Assembly: GCF_001624695.1 (NCBI RefSeq)
Contig: NZ_JSEP01000008.1
Span: 62,001 to 126,000 of the forward strand
Reading direction: 5' to 3'
DNA: 64,000 nt
Source: Labrenzia sp. OB1
GTDB taxonomy: Bacteria; Pseudomonadota; Alphaproteobacteria; Rhizobiales; Stappiaceae
Under the pieces are notes generated by a model. The model ran no database searches and was not told the DNA's origin. It saw only the letters and a list, made by a program, of their open reading frames with translations. A program made the translations under genes and the position numbers. Positions 1 to 8,370 of the stretch are shown here, piece after piece. Each line of letters opens with the position of its first letter. Within the stretch, counting starts at the first letter, position 1.

Positions 1-317
1 TGCGCCATGCGGACCAGGGCATCATAAATCGCGCTGTCACCGTGCGGGTGGTATTTACCCATGACGTCACCGACCACACGGGCCGATTTCCGGTAAGGCT
101 TGTTCCACTCGTAGCCGTTTTCATGCATCGAATAGAGGATGCGCCGGTGAACCGGTTTCAGGCCGTCGCGCACATCCGGAAGCGCGCGGGAAACGATTAC
201 GCTCATGGCGTAATCGAGGTAGCTGCGCTTCATTTCATCGACGATGGAAATCGGTTTGATATCGGACGGGAGACCGTCGGAGGGGGTGCTGTTGTCCTGG
301 TCAGCCAAGGAAGACAC
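1..317 (-). CDS. gyrA: DNA gyrase subunit A, N-terminal part (cut by window edge)
   Basis: Only the first about 105 codons are in the window; the gene runs off the left edge. GyrA is the breakage-reunion subunit of DNA gyrase, which introduces negative supercoils in the cytoplasm. The translated N-terminus has the hallmark GyrA start: an [18 protein letters not shown] stretch, then [19 protein letters not shown] and the quinolone-resistance-determining region [19 protein letters not shown]. At the classical E. coli Ser83 and Asp87 positions it reads Ser and Tyr around the [10 protein letters not shown] motif, where E. coli itself has GDSAVYD, so nothing suggests a resistance change. I place the start at a GTG at 317, directly after an in-frame stop at 318-320. 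A TTG at 308 is an alternative. No strong Shine-Dalgarno is visible. Confidence 0.95.
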   Translation of the reverse strand, partial: MSSLADQDNSTPSDGLPSDIKPISIVDEMKRSYLDYAMSVIVSRALPDVRDGLKPVHRRILYSMHENGYEWNKPYRKSARVVGDVMGKYHPHGDSAIYDALVRMA

Positions 318-535
318 TCATTTCATTGTTATTGCTTGCTCTTTTATATCCGATTCAACGTGCCGCTCCAAATTTGGAGCGCTTTTCCGCCCAACTTATA
401 AGTCTTTTGAATCAATGCCCTACAAGGAGTATGCACAGGACGTGAAAATGTTTTTTGCCGCGTGGGTCGCTGCGCTCTGAAAACCCCTATAGAAAAGCAA
501 GAATCGCGCCTGAAAACCGGCCTTGGGGATACGAA

Positions 536-1174
536 ATGCTCGACTATTTCATCAATGCCTTCGCAACGCTTTTCGTCACCATAGACCCGGTCGGGCTTGC
601 GCCGATGTTCCTGGCCGTCACGGCTGGAATGAACCGCGCCGACAGGCAGCGTGTCGCAATCCGGGCGGTCTTGACTGCGGCTGCAATTCTTCTGGTCTTT
701 TACGCCACCGGTCAGACGGTTCTTACTGTTCTGGGGATCTCCGTCACCGCGTTCCGGGTGTCCGGGGGCATTCTGCTGTTCCTGATTGCGATCGAAATGA
801 TTTTTGGCAAACGGCAGGAACGCAAGGCAGAGACAGCCGAAAAGGCGGTGGAAACCACGGATGCGCATCGCCGCACGATCAATGAATTGGCGATCTTTCC
901 GCTCGCCATCCCGCTGATTTCCGGTCCGGCGGCGATTTCAGCGATCATTCTTCTGTCCGGCGAAGCCCCCGATACACTTGCCTATGCGGGCCTGGGCGGC
1001 GTCATCGCTGTCATTCTTGCCAGTTGCCTCGGTGCGTTCCTGCTGGCCGACAAGATCGAGCGGCTGCTGGGCGATACGGCTCAGCTGGTGATTACACGGC
1101 TTCTCGGGGTTCTCCTGGCCGCGCTTTCCGTCCAGTTTGTCGCCGACGGGGTCCTGGCGTTCATGGCCCGGTGA
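536..1174 (+). CDS. MarC family integral membrane protein
   Basis: A 212-residue hydrophobic protein of the MarC family (PF01914), inner-membrane proteins with about six transmembrane segments and no firmly established function. MarC was once linked to multidrug resistance, but that link did not hold up. The N-terminus LDYFINAFATLFVTIDPVGLAPMFLAVT carries the family's conserved DPVG motif. A second conserved half contains FPLAIPLISGPAAISAIILL. The open frame extends upstream to 455, but 536 fits the family start and has GGGGAT shortly upstream. Its length matches the family. It is read away from gyrA and converges on the next, minus-strand gene. Confidence 0.9.
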   Translation: MLDYFINAFATLFVTIDPVGLAPMFLAVTAGMNRADRQRVAIRAVLTAAAILLVFYATGQTVLTVLGISVTAFRVSGGILLFLIAIEMIFGKRQERKAETAEKAVETTDAHRRTINELAIFPLAIPLISGPAAISAIILLSGEAPDTLAYAGLGGVIAVILASCLGAFLLADKIERLLGDTAQLVITRLLGVLLAALSVQFVADGVLAFMAR

Positions 1175-1179
1175 CCAAA

Positions 1180-1205
1180 AGGCACCGCTCCGCCTCCAGG
1201 TGCCT
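1180..1205 (-). terminator. Terminator hairpin between convergent genes
   Basis: AGGCACC (1180-1186) pairs with GGTGCCT (1199-1205) around a 12-nt loop. On the minus strand the stem is followed by TTTTGG, so it fits best as the terminator of the small exported protein gene ending at 1225. It may also act on marC transcripts from the other side. Confidence 0.5.
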
Positions 1206-1224
1206 CCGAACAAGGGCCGTGCGC

Positions 1225-1593
1225 TTAGCGCAGCTTTAGCCTGAATTCCTGAGGAGACACACCGTGAACGCTATCGCGTGCCCGGATGATCACTTCGTCC
1301 AGACCTTCGGGCACTTGCACGCCTGACAGGGAGCGCGTGAAGGGTTGTTCGTCGACATGGGGGTGCAGGAGCACCCGTTCTCCCAATATGTCGCCGTCGG
1401 GAGTAACCACCTGCCACAGATCGGCATAGTGATCCCAGCCGGTGTCTGCATGTCTGAGGGTAACCGAGACGGTCCAGCCACTCCCCGACTTGTTTGCAGT
1501 CGCAGCGACAATTTCCACCTCGTCGGCGAAAGCCGGCAACCAGCTGAAAACGATCACCGGAAGCGCGAAAGTCAAAATGGCCTTGCGATACAT
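1225..1593 (-). CDS. Small exported protein of unknown function
   Basis: A 122-residue protein with a clear Sec signal peptide. There is a short basic start (MYRK), a hydrophobic core (AILTFALPVIVFSWLP) and an AFA-type cleavage site before about residue 24. The mature part, about 98 residues, reads like a compact beta-rich domain (EVEIVAATANKSG, WTVSVTLRHADTGWDHYADLWQVV, EVIIRARDSVHGV). It has no cysteines and no motif that I recognise. It resembles small periplasmic proteins often annotated only as hypothetical. It is monocistronic, converging with marC and divergent from the CDF transporter gene. Confidence 0.75.
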   Translation of the reverse strand: MYRKAILTFALPVIVFSWLPAFADEVEIVAATANKSGSGWTVSVTLRHADTGWDHYADLWQVVTPDGDILGERVLLHPHVDEQPFTRSLSGVQVPEGLDEVIIRARDSVHGVSPQEFRLKLR

Positions 1594-1732
1594 CTGAATT
1601 TCTTCCCCGATTTGTTGGCCTGCTGTGTGCCTGAGGAGTTTGCGAAGGATACCTGCTTGATCAAAGTCACGAATGCGTCATAGGCTTCGGCGCAACAGTT
1701 GCAATGAAACATTCAATTCTCGGGAGACGTTA

Positions 1733-2695
1733 ATGGCCGGACATGGGTCTAAGAAGGTGATCTACGCAGCACTTGTCGGCAATTCCCTGATTGCCGTCAC
1801 CAAATTCGCGGCGGCCGCCTATACCGGTTCGTCCGCGATGCTGTCGGAAGGCATTCACTCCCTTGTCGATACCGGCAACCAGGGACTGCTGCTCTACGGC
1901 TTGAAGAAATCGAAGCAACCCGCGGACCAGAGACATCCCTTCGGCTATGGAGCAGAGCTGTATTTCTGGTCTTTCGTCGTTGCAATCCTGATCTTTGCCG
2001 TCGGTTCGGGCGTCTCGATCTACGAGGGAATTCAGAAGGTTCTTCATCCACACCCGGTCTCCAGCCCCTATGTGGCGTATATCGTGCTCTCGCTGGCAAT
2101 GGCCTTCGAGGCGGTCGCCTGGTGGATCGCCTACAAGGAATTCGATCAGCTGCGCGGCAAGAAATCGATCATGGCTGCCGTGCGCGACAGCAAGGACCCG
2201 ACGGTCTTTACCGTGCTATTCGAGGACAGCGCCGCCATGCTCGGGCTTGTGGTGGCCTTTCTCGGGCTGTTGGGTGTGCAATATCTGGGTCTTGCCTGGC
2301 TGGACGGCGCCGCGTCGATCACCATCGGCATCATCCTTGCAGCCACAGCCGGCCTGCTGGCCTATGAGACAAAGGGTCTGCTGATCGGCGAAGGTGCCGC
2401 GCCAGAAGTTCTTGCGAAAATCGAGGCCATCATCGGCGCAACCCCGGCAATCAATAACCTCAATGAAATCCGCACGCTTCACAGAGGTCCGCAGGATGTT
2501 CTGCTGGCTCTCTCGGTGGATTTCATCGACGAAGTAACGGCGGGGACCGTCGAGGAAACCATCTATTCACTTGAACGGACGATCAAGATGGAAATGCCGG
2601 AGGTGACACGGCTGTTTATTGAGGTCCAGGCCAAGGAACATCACGAAGAAATGCTGGAAGAGGAAAAGGCGGCCATCGATCCCGCCAAGGAGTAA
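1733..2695 (+). CDS. Cation diffusion facilitator (CDF) family transporter
   Basis: A 320-residue inner-membrane metal/proton antiporter of the CDF family. The N-terminal half has the expected membrane segments, with the metal-site signature HSLVDTGNQ in TM2 (S-x-x-D/x-x-x-x type) and the HPFGYG loop (RHPFGYGAELYFWSF). It ends in a cytoplasmic domain of about 90 residues and an acidic, lysine-rich tail. The longer frame from 1673 is rejected because ATG 1733 has GGGAGA about 6 nt upstream and matches the usual CDF N-terminus. Substrates in the family include Zn, Fe, Mn and Cd. The sequence alone does not settle which one applies here, and no metal regulator is adjacent. Confidence 0.9.
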   Translation: MAGHGSKKVIYAALVGNSLIAVTKFAAAAYTGSSAMLSEGIHSLVDTGNQGLLLYGLKKSKQPADQRHPFGYGAELYFWSFVVAILIFAVGSGVSIYEGIQKVLHPHPVSSPYVAYIVLSLAMAFEAVAWWIAYKEFDQLRGKKSIMAAVRDSKDPTVFTVLFEDSAAMLGLVVAFLGLLGVQYLGLAWLDGAASITIGIILAATAGLLAYETKGLLIGEGAAPEVLAKIEAIIGATPAINNLNEIRTLHRGPQDVLLALSVDFIDEVTAGTVEETIYSLERTIKMEMPEVTRLFIEVQAKEHHEEMLEEEKAAIDPAKE

Positions 2696-2780
2696 CGCTC
2701 CCCGATACGCTGGCCTTTTACACTCGCGCTTGCGCTGGCTTGCCACCGCCGTCATTCTTCTTGGTTGGAGGTGACGCGTG

Positions 2781-3107
2781 ATGGACGAGACGACTGTACG
2801 AGCCGGCCTTTTGAAGCTTAAGGCCGAACTTGTGTCCCTGAGCCAGATTTCCGAGGAGGCCCGGGCAACCGTGACGCTCGATCAGCAGTCGGTGGGAAGG
2901 CTGTCCCGGATGGATGCCCTTCAGGGGCAGGCCATGGCGCAAGCGGCCGAGCGGCAGCGCCGCACCCACATCCAACGTATCGAGGGCGCCTTGCAACGGC
3001 TCGAAAATGGCGAATACGGCTGTTGTGTCGAATGTGGGGAAGTCATTGCCGAGAACCGCCTGAACGCCGACCCCGCTGCCGCGTTCTGCATCAATTGTGC
3101 CCGCTAG
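2781..3107 (+). CDS. TraR/DksA-type C4 zinc-finger protein
   Basis: A 108-residue protein with an alpha-helical coiled-coil N-terminal two-thirds and a C-terminal C4 zinc finger. The finger has CCVECG and, 18 residues later, CINCAR, as in DksA/TraR proteins that bind in the RNA polymerase secondary channel. It is shorter than classical DksA (about 150 residues). Conserved acidic tip residues of DksA are not obvious, so it may be a TraR-like or general small member. GGAGGT ends 8 nt before ATG 2781, and GTG 2778 is an alternative start. It overlaps the convergent next gene by 17 bp. Confidence 0.85.
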   Translation: MDETTVRAGLLKLKAELVSLSQISEEARATVTLDQQSVGRLSRMDALQGQAMAQAAERQRRTHIQRIEGALQRLENGEYGCCVECGEVIAENRLNADPAAAFCINCAR

Positions 3108-3639
3108 GAGGATTGGCGTTTCCGGGCGCATCGTCCACGTGATGCCGGAGCCCCCGCAGGAATGCCGCGATTTCGCGGGAAACCGCATCGATTTCGAAAC
3201 CCCGAAGGCTTTCTTCCGTCCAAGTGTCCTGAGGAGATAGGCGCTCTTCGAGGGAACGTGCGAAATTGCGTTCCTCAGTCGTCAGTGGAAAATTGCCCGC
3301 GGTCCTGAGAATGACAAGCTGCTCGTGTATCCGGCGCATGACCGACAGCGCCGCGCCCATCCTTACTGTCAACCCGGCATCGTCCCGCCAGCTTCTGCCG
3401 CCGAAGACCTCCTGGGTAACGCGCTGCCCTGCACCATAGCAGTCATAGGCGATACAGCCCTTGAAACCCAACTCCTGCCGCTCGGCAAAGACCCGGCATT
3501 GTCCACAATCATCGAGATTGACGCAGACTTCTCCGGCAGCCTTGTCGAGCGCGAAAGATTCAGATTTGTCGAAGGCAAAAACGACGCAACACAAAGCGGC
3601 ACAGTTCGAACAATCCGGCGTAAGCGCTTGTTTGATCAT
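3091..3639 (-). CDS. Cys-rich protein resembling the N-terminal domain of some pentapeptide-repeat proteins
   Basis: A 182-residue soluble protein. The first about 70 residues hold closely spaced cysteines: CSNCAALCCVVFAF, then CVNLDDCGQCRVF, GCIAYDCYGAGQ. The pattern C..C....CC...C..CGxC....GC..YDC.GAGQ.VTQ.xFGG is one I recall from the leading domain of bacterial pentapeptide-repeat proteins. Here no pentapeptide repeats follow and the rest is helical. The cysteine spacing suggests zinc or an Fe-S cluster, which is inference. It starts at ATG 3639. Its 3' end overlaps the zinc-finger gene by 17 bp in convergent orientation. Confidence 0.7.
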   Translation of the reverse strand: MIKQALTPDCSNCAALCCVVFAFDKSESFALDKAAGEVCVNLDDCGQCRVFAERQELGFKGCIAYDCYGAGQRVTQEVFGGRSWRDDAGLTVRMGAALSVMRRIHEQLVILRTAGNFPLTTEERNFARSLEERLSPQDTWTEESLRGFEIDAVSREIAAFLRGLRHHVDDAPGNANPPSGHN

Positions 3640-3747
3640 TTCTCAGCGTACATCCACAGTCTTTCCGCCACATAGCATTGGATCGCGGCGCGAGTCCAAT
3701 TCCTGTGTTCACCCATGAGAACGCCAGCGGAGGGAATGGTCGATAAG

Positions 3748-4800
3748 TCAGATCCGCTCGCCGTCCTTACTGTTGAACAGATGCGCCTGTTCCGTGTCCG
3801 GGAGGAGACGTATTTCGTCCCCGGGGTTCAAGGCATGCCGTTCGCGGAACACGGCAAGCACTTCCTGCCCGCCTATTTCGGCAAGGATCTGCGTTTCCGA
3901 GCCAGTGGGCTCAATGACCAGAACCCTGGCCGGAACGCCGGCGGCGTCGACCGTGAAATGCTCCGGGCGTATTCCGTAAGTCACTGATCCACCCGGATAG
4001 GCCTCACCCGCGACGGGCAGCGGCAGCCTGAGGCCCCCTTCGGTCACGAAAATCCCCGCCTGAATCCCGCCTTCGAAAAAATTCATAGCGGGCGAGCCGA
4101 TGAACCCGGCGACAAATCGGTTGGCCGGCTTGTCATAGAGCTCCAGCGGTGTACCGAGCTGCATGATTACCCCTTCCTGCATCACCACGATAATGTCGGC
4201 CATGGTCATGGCCTCGATCTGATCGTGGGTGACGTAGACGGTTGTGGTTTTCAGGCGCTGATGGAGTGCCTTGAGTTCTGTGCGCATCTGAACGCGCAGC
4301 TTGGCGTCAAGATTTGACAGAGGCTCGTCAAACAGGAAGACGGAGGCGTCGCGCACAATCGCGCGTCCCATTGCGACGCGTTGGCGCTGGCCGCCTGAAA
4401 GCGCTTTCGGATAACGATCCAGAAGAGGCATCAGCCCCAGGATCTCCGCTGCACGGTTTACACGTTCGTCCACCGTTGCCCGTTTTTCCTTCCGCAGACG
4501 GAGTGAGAACGCCATGTTCTCCTTCACTGTCAAATGCGGGTAGAGCGCGTAATTCTGAAACACCATTGCGATGTCGCGGTCTTTTGGCGGCATGTCGTTG
4601 ACGATCTTGTCGTCAATGAGGATTTCCCCCGAACTGATGTCTTCCAGTCCGGCGATCATGCGAAGCAATGTCGACTTGCCGCAGCCGGAGGGGCCGACCA
4701 GAACCACGAAGGCTCCGTCCGGAATGGCGAAGTCGATCCCGAAGATAACCGGGTGGGTGCCATATGCTTTCCAGATCGCCTTAATATCGATTGTCGCCAT
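3748..4800 (-). CDS. Sugar ABC transporter ATP-binding protein (MalK/UgpC type)
   Basis: A 350-residue ATPase that energises the sugar importer encoded just upstream on the same strand. Visible motifs are Walker A GPSGCGKST (about residues 36-44), Q-loop FQNYALYPH, signature LSGGQRQRVAMGRA, Walker B VFLFDEPLSNLDA and switch His YVTHD. The last about 110 residues form the MalK-type OB/TOBE regulatory region (YGIRPEHF). Length and motifs match the MalK/UgpC/MsmK group. It is the last gene of the four-gene operon. A gap of about 200 bp with a strong hairpin separates it from the binding-protein gene. Confidence 0.92.
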   Translation of the reverse strand: MATIDIKAIWKAYGTHPVIFGIDFAIPDGAFVVLVGPSGCGKSTLLRMIAGLEDISSGEILIDDKIVNDMPPKDRDIAMVFQNYALYPHLTVKENMAFSLRLRKEKRATVDERVNRAAEILGLMPLLDRYPKALSGGQRQRVAMGRAIVRDASVFLFDEPLSNLDAKLRVQMRTELKALHQRLKTTTVYVTHDQIEAMTMADIIVVMQEGVIMQLGTPLELYDKPANRFVAGFIGSPAMNFFEGGIQAGIFVTEGGLRLPLPVAGEAYPGGSVTYGIRPEHFTVDAAGVPARVLVIEPTGSETQILAEIGGQEVLAVFRERHALNPGDEIRLLPDTEQAHLFNSKDGERI

Positions 4801-4959
4801 TTTTTATCCCTTTTGGCCTCCCAGATCGCTTGTCGGGATTTGGTCCGGCGCAAAGAAAAAGTGTTCGCATGACGGCTTTGCGATCGCCGTATGAGCGAAT
4901 TCCATACCTGTTTGTTCCGGTGCCACGGTGCCGCGTGTGCGCATCTGCAAGCCGAAACA

Positions 4960-4984
4960 GCGGGCCGGACAGGGTCCGGCCCGC
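4960..4984 (-). terminator. Intercistronic hairpin after the sugar-binding protein gene
   Basis: GCGGGCCGGAC (4960-4970) and GTCCGGCCCGC (4974-4984) form a perfect 11-bp stem with a 3-nt loop, 18 bp after the binding-protein stop codon. On the minus strand it is followed by TGTTTCGG, a weak T-tract. It probably attenuates or protects the upstream message, so that binding protein exceeds ATPase. Confidence 0.6.
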
Positions 4985-5001
4985 ATGATCGTTGTCGCGG
5001 T

Positions 5002-6333
5002 CTATTTCATTTCGGCGCGGGCCTGTTCGACCTGGTCGGTCAGCAAGCGGGCTGCTTCGGCGACAGCCTTGGCCGGATCCTCGCCCTCATAGGCGATCTT
5101 CTGAACCGCGCGCGCGTAGAGGTTCGAGTTCCACACAACGCTGGTGAAGGGGTTCACCACACCGGTAGAGCGCAATTCGCATGTTTCGGTGTCGAGACCT
5201 CCGGCATGCAGGATTTCGCTGTAGCCGTCGACGGCGGCCGGATAGACCGTGTTGAACAGAAGGTCGCCATAGGAGGCCACGGTTGGGGCATCCGAACTGC
5301 GCAATGCTTCCATCGCCGCGGACGTCGCAGGCGGATAGAGAAGCGGGCTCATCCCTGTCAGATCGGCGGCATTTTTCGGTGTGAATATGTACTCGATCCA
5401 GTCCTTGCCCGTGTCGAGCGTCGGGGAATTCGCGAACAACGCGACATAGCGGCCGCCGGTCTGGGTGGCGCGCATCTTGTTGGCCGTGACCGGAGCGATG
5501 CCGATGTTCTTCACCATGTCCGGGTTCTGGCGCATCATCAGATCCAACGCATGCCAGTGAATAACCATGGCAGCACGGCCGGACCAGAAGGACTCCGGCG
5601 GCTCGTTGAATGCCCAGGCTGCGGCATCGGGAGCCGAAAACTTCAGCAGGTCGGCATAATGCGCGGCAGCTTCAACGGCTTTCGGATTATCCAGGATCAC
5701 ATTCAGCTCGCCGTCGAAGAAATCATGGCAGTTCTGCCAAAGCATTGTTCCGGCCATGATGGTCGTCATACGGTTTTCACCGCCGGCCAGTGCGATTCCG
5801 ATCACGTCGTCCGAATGCAGAGCCTCGGCCGCCGCACGCACTTCAGCCCAGGTCGATGGCGGCGCGATGCCGGCTGCCTCGAACAGGTCCTTGCGATAGA
5901 ACAGTTGCGGAGAAGTTGCCGCCTGATTGATCGCGTAGACATGGTCGTTGACGATCAGCAGGCGGTTGGTGAGGAAAGAGTCCCGTCCACCCAGTGCCTC
6001 CACAACGTCGTCCAGCGGGGCCAGAAGACCTTCAACCGCAAGACGGGCGGCTGTCCCAGGGTCAGAATGCACCACATCGAGCGGCGCGCCTGCCTGAACA
6101 TAGGTTGCGATACGCTGGTTGATGACGCCGGCGGGCGCACTTTCAAGGACGATATCGGTGCCGGGATTTGCTTCTATGAAACCCTTCACCCATTCACGCT
6201 GGATACGCACAACAGCCGGATCCGTTTCCTGGCTGAGATATCGTACGACTTCGATTCCTTGCGCGCTTGCTCCGCCGGCTGTCAGCCCCAGGCCGATAAG
6301 CGCGGTCGCGCAGATCTTTGATCCGAATTTCAT
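5002..6333 (-). CDS. Sugar ABC transporter substrate-binding protein (family 1)
   Basis: A 443-residue periplasmic binding protein. It has a signal peptide (MKFGSKICATALIGLGLTAGGASA, cleaved before about residue 26). The mature protein has typical cluster-B (MalE-like) features: VVRYLSQETDP start, GAPLDVVHSDPGTAARLAVEGLLAPLDD, and LFYRKDLFEAAGIAPPSTWAEV. The long upstream extension of the frame is ignored because ATG 6333 has AGGGAGG 7 nt upstream and begins the signal peptide. It lies between the two permease genes and the ATPase gene. The sugar it binds cannot be told from sequence. Confidence 0.92.
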   Translation of the reverse strand: MKFGSKICATALIGLGLTAGGASAQGIEVVRYLSQETDPAVVRIQREWVKGFIEANPGTDIVLESAPAGVINQRIATYVQAGAPLDVVHSDPGTAARLAVEGLLAPLDDVVEALGGRDSFLTNRLLIVNDHVYAINQAATSPQLFYRKDLFEAAGIAPPSTWAEVRAAAEALHSDDVIGIALAGGENRMTTIMAGTMLWQNCHDFFDGELNVILDNPKAVEAAAHYADLLKFSAPDAAAWAFNEPPESFWSGRAAMVIHWHALDLMMRQNPDMVKNIGIAPVTANKMRATQTGGRYVALFANSPTLDTGKDWIEYIFTPKNAADLTGMSPLLYPPATSAAMEALRSSDAPTVASYGDLLFNTVYPAAVDGYSEILHAGGLDTETCELRSTGVVNPFTSVVWNSNLYARAVQKIAYEGEDPAKAVAEAARLLTDQVEQARAEMK

Positions 6334-6538
6334 AGCTGTTCCTCCCTCAGATGGTGGGTCGACATACCCCTCACCCCAAAAAGTCATCGTTTTCCGCTCT
6401 TGTGTGTGTGCGTGATGACCGGATTGCGCGCACGGCGTTCGTTTTCTGTTTTGTTCCTTGCCCGATGGCTCCGGAGATACCCCCTCCCGAAGCAGCTCCC
6501 GGATTATTGGTTTTTTTGGCCTCAAATGGTGGTGCACC

Positions 6539-7432
6539 TCATCCCTTGACCGCCCCGGCTCCGATGCCTGACGCCATCTGGCGGGCCGCGAAGGCAAACA
6601 GGAAAAGTACGGGAACGGTCGCGACGACGCCGGCGGCATTGACGAGCCCCCAAGAGTAGACCGAGGTCTCCAGGATCAGCGAAGCGATACCGAGTGACAC
6701 CGTGCGCTTCGTCTCATCGCTGATCAGCACCAGCGAGTACAGCAACTCGTTCCACACAACGACGAATGTGAAGACGAACGAAGCAACGATTCCTGGCCAT
6801 GCCTGCGGTACGATGACTTTTCTGAATGCCTGGAAGCGCGTGCACCCGTCGATCATCGCCGCTTCTTCCAGGGCACGCGGGATGGCTTCGATGTAGGGCC
6901 GCAGAATCCAGAGCGAGAACGGCAGTGTTATCGTCAGATAGGTGATGCCGAGCGCCCAGAGACTGTTCAGCATGTTCAGATTGTACCAGATGCGAAAAAA
7001 CGGCAGCGCCAGCAAAATTGGTGGCAGCATGTAAATGAACAGGACGCCGAAAGCGAAGGCCCGCGCCGCGATGAATTCAAACCGCGTGATCGCGTAAACC
7101 GTGAACAGGCTGATCACGACACCTGCAAGGCACGATATTCCGGCCACAAGGAAGGTGTTCAAGAAATAAAGCGGGAAACTCGTGAATTCCCAAAGCTCGA
7201 CGTAATGCTCGAGTGTCGGCGCTTGCGCGAAGATCTTCGGCGGGCGCTGGAACAGTTCAACGTTGGGCTTGAAGCTTGAAGCCACCATCCAGAGCAGTGG
7301 AAGGAGCACGATCATCAGAACCGTCAGGGCTGCCAGCAGGAACAGCAGTTTTTCGAAGCGCTTCTTCATTGCCGCCCGGCGCGCGCGCGCGCTCACTACA
7401 AGAACCGGCATTTCTCTTGTCATGGCTGTCAT
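6539..7432 (-). CDS. Sugar ABC transporter permease (MalG type)
   Basis: A 297-residue inner-membrane permease with about six transmembrane segments. The conserved EAA loop that contacts the ATPase reads EEAAMIDGCTRFQAFRKVIVPQAWPGI. The N-terminal cytoplasmic stretch is basic (SARARRAAMKKRFEK) before TM1. Start ATG 7432 overlaps the stop of the upstream permease in an ATGA, so the two permeases are translationally coupled. The 205 bp that follow before the binding-protein gene contain no gene. Confidence 0.92.
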   Translation of the reverse strand: MTAMTREMPVLVVSARARRAAMKKRFEKLLFLLAALTVLMIVLLPLLWMVASSFKPNVELFQRPPKIFAQAPTLEHYVELWEFTSFPLYFLNTFLVAGISCLAGVVISLFTVYAITRFEFIAARAFAFGVLFIYMLPPILLALPFFRIWYNLNMLNSLWALGITYLTITLPFSLWILRPYIEAIPRALEEAAMIDGCTRFQAFRKVIVPQAWPGIVASFVFTFVVVWNELLYSLVLISDETKRTVSLGIASLILETSVYSWGLVNAAGVVATVPVLFLFAFAARQMASGIGAGAVKG

Positions 7433-8370
7433 TTGAACCGTTCCTGCGTGCGCTCATAAAGGCGCCAGTAAATTGCCGACATGATCAGGAGAACAAAGAA
7501 GACGATCACCGCCAGCGCCGCGCCGCGGCCGAGGCTGAATTCCCCGAAAACGAACCGGTAGATGTAGAGCGGCAGGGTTTCCGTTCTCCCGATCGGTCCA
7601 CCCTGGGTCAGAAGGAAAACAACCTCGAAATTATTGAAATTCCAGATGGTTCGCAGCATCCCCACCACCAGCATGATGGGCAGAAGGGACGGCAGGGTTA
7701 TCTTGTAGAATTGCTGCCATGCCGTCGCCCCGTCCACTGAAGCGGCCTCATAAAGCTGCCTGTCGATGGTTTGCAGTTGGGCAAGGAAGACGATCACCAT
7801 GAACGGAAAATTCTTCCAGGAATTCACGAAAATCACCCCGGCCATCGCCCAATCGAGCGACCCGAAGGGAGACGCCGGCATTGGAAGGCTGAGGGCGCGC
7901 ACCCAGTAGTTCAGAATGCCGGTCGCATCCGAGAACATGAACTTCCAGGTCATTGCGGCAACGACATAGGGGACGAGATAGGAAAACAGCATGACGCCGC
8001 GTATCGGCGAACGCAGCGGAAATTCCTTGTTGAGCAGAAGTGCGATGGGCAGGCCCATGGCCATTTGCAGCGCCAGCGATCCGAAGGTGAACACAAAAGT
8101 GTTCGAAACCGAACGGGTGAAGCCTTCATGGCTTACTACAGCGTTGAAATTCGCCAAACCGACAAAGGTCGATTCCGGGCTGTAGAGACTTTGCTGCTGA
8201 AAGGCGAGCGATATCACCTGAACGATCGGGTAAACGGTCAGCCCCAATACCAGAACGACAAGAGGCAGAAGCAGCAACAAGCCGATCTTTCGATCGGTTG
8301 TCATGGTTTTTCTGCGGTTGAACGGCGGCGGCACCGCGCGGCGTTTGGCCTCGGCAATCGATAAACCCAT
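7429..8370 (-). CDS. Sugar ABC transporter permease (MalF type)
   Basis: A 313-residue permease and the first gene of the sugar ABC operon. It has an N-terminal basic segment, TM1 GLLLLLPLVVLVLGLTVYPIVQVI, and an EAA loop YEAASVDGATAWQQFYKITLPSLLPI. The YPxxxxxxLSF-like element after TM1 is usual for the MalF/UgpA group. ATG 8370 is preceded by GGGAGAGG. The promoter should lie in the AT-rich stretch upstream, where an element shared with another ABC operon of this window is found. Confidence 0.92.
   Translation of the reverse strand: MGLSIAEAKRRAVPPPFNRRKTMTTDRKIGLLLLLPLVVLVLGLTVYPIVQVISLAFQQQSLYSPESTFVGLANFNAVVSHEGFTRSVSNTFVFTFGSLALQMAMGLPIALLLNKEFPLRSPIRGVMLFSYLVPYVVAAMTWKFMFSDATGILNYWVRALSLPMPASPFGSLDWAMAGVIFVNSWKNFPFMVIVFLAQLQTIDRQLYEAASVDGATAWQQFYKITLPSLLPIMLVVGMLRTIWNFNNFEVVFLLTQGGPIGRTETLPLYIYRFVFGEFSLGRGAALAVIVFFVLLIMSAIYWRLYERTQERFK

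Noticed and set aside
4891-6321. 476-codon plus-strand frame opposite the sugar-binding protein gene
   Set aside because: It is an antisense shadow of a clearly homologous gene in high-GC DNA; its translation is rich in Arg, His, Gly and Cys and has no domain.
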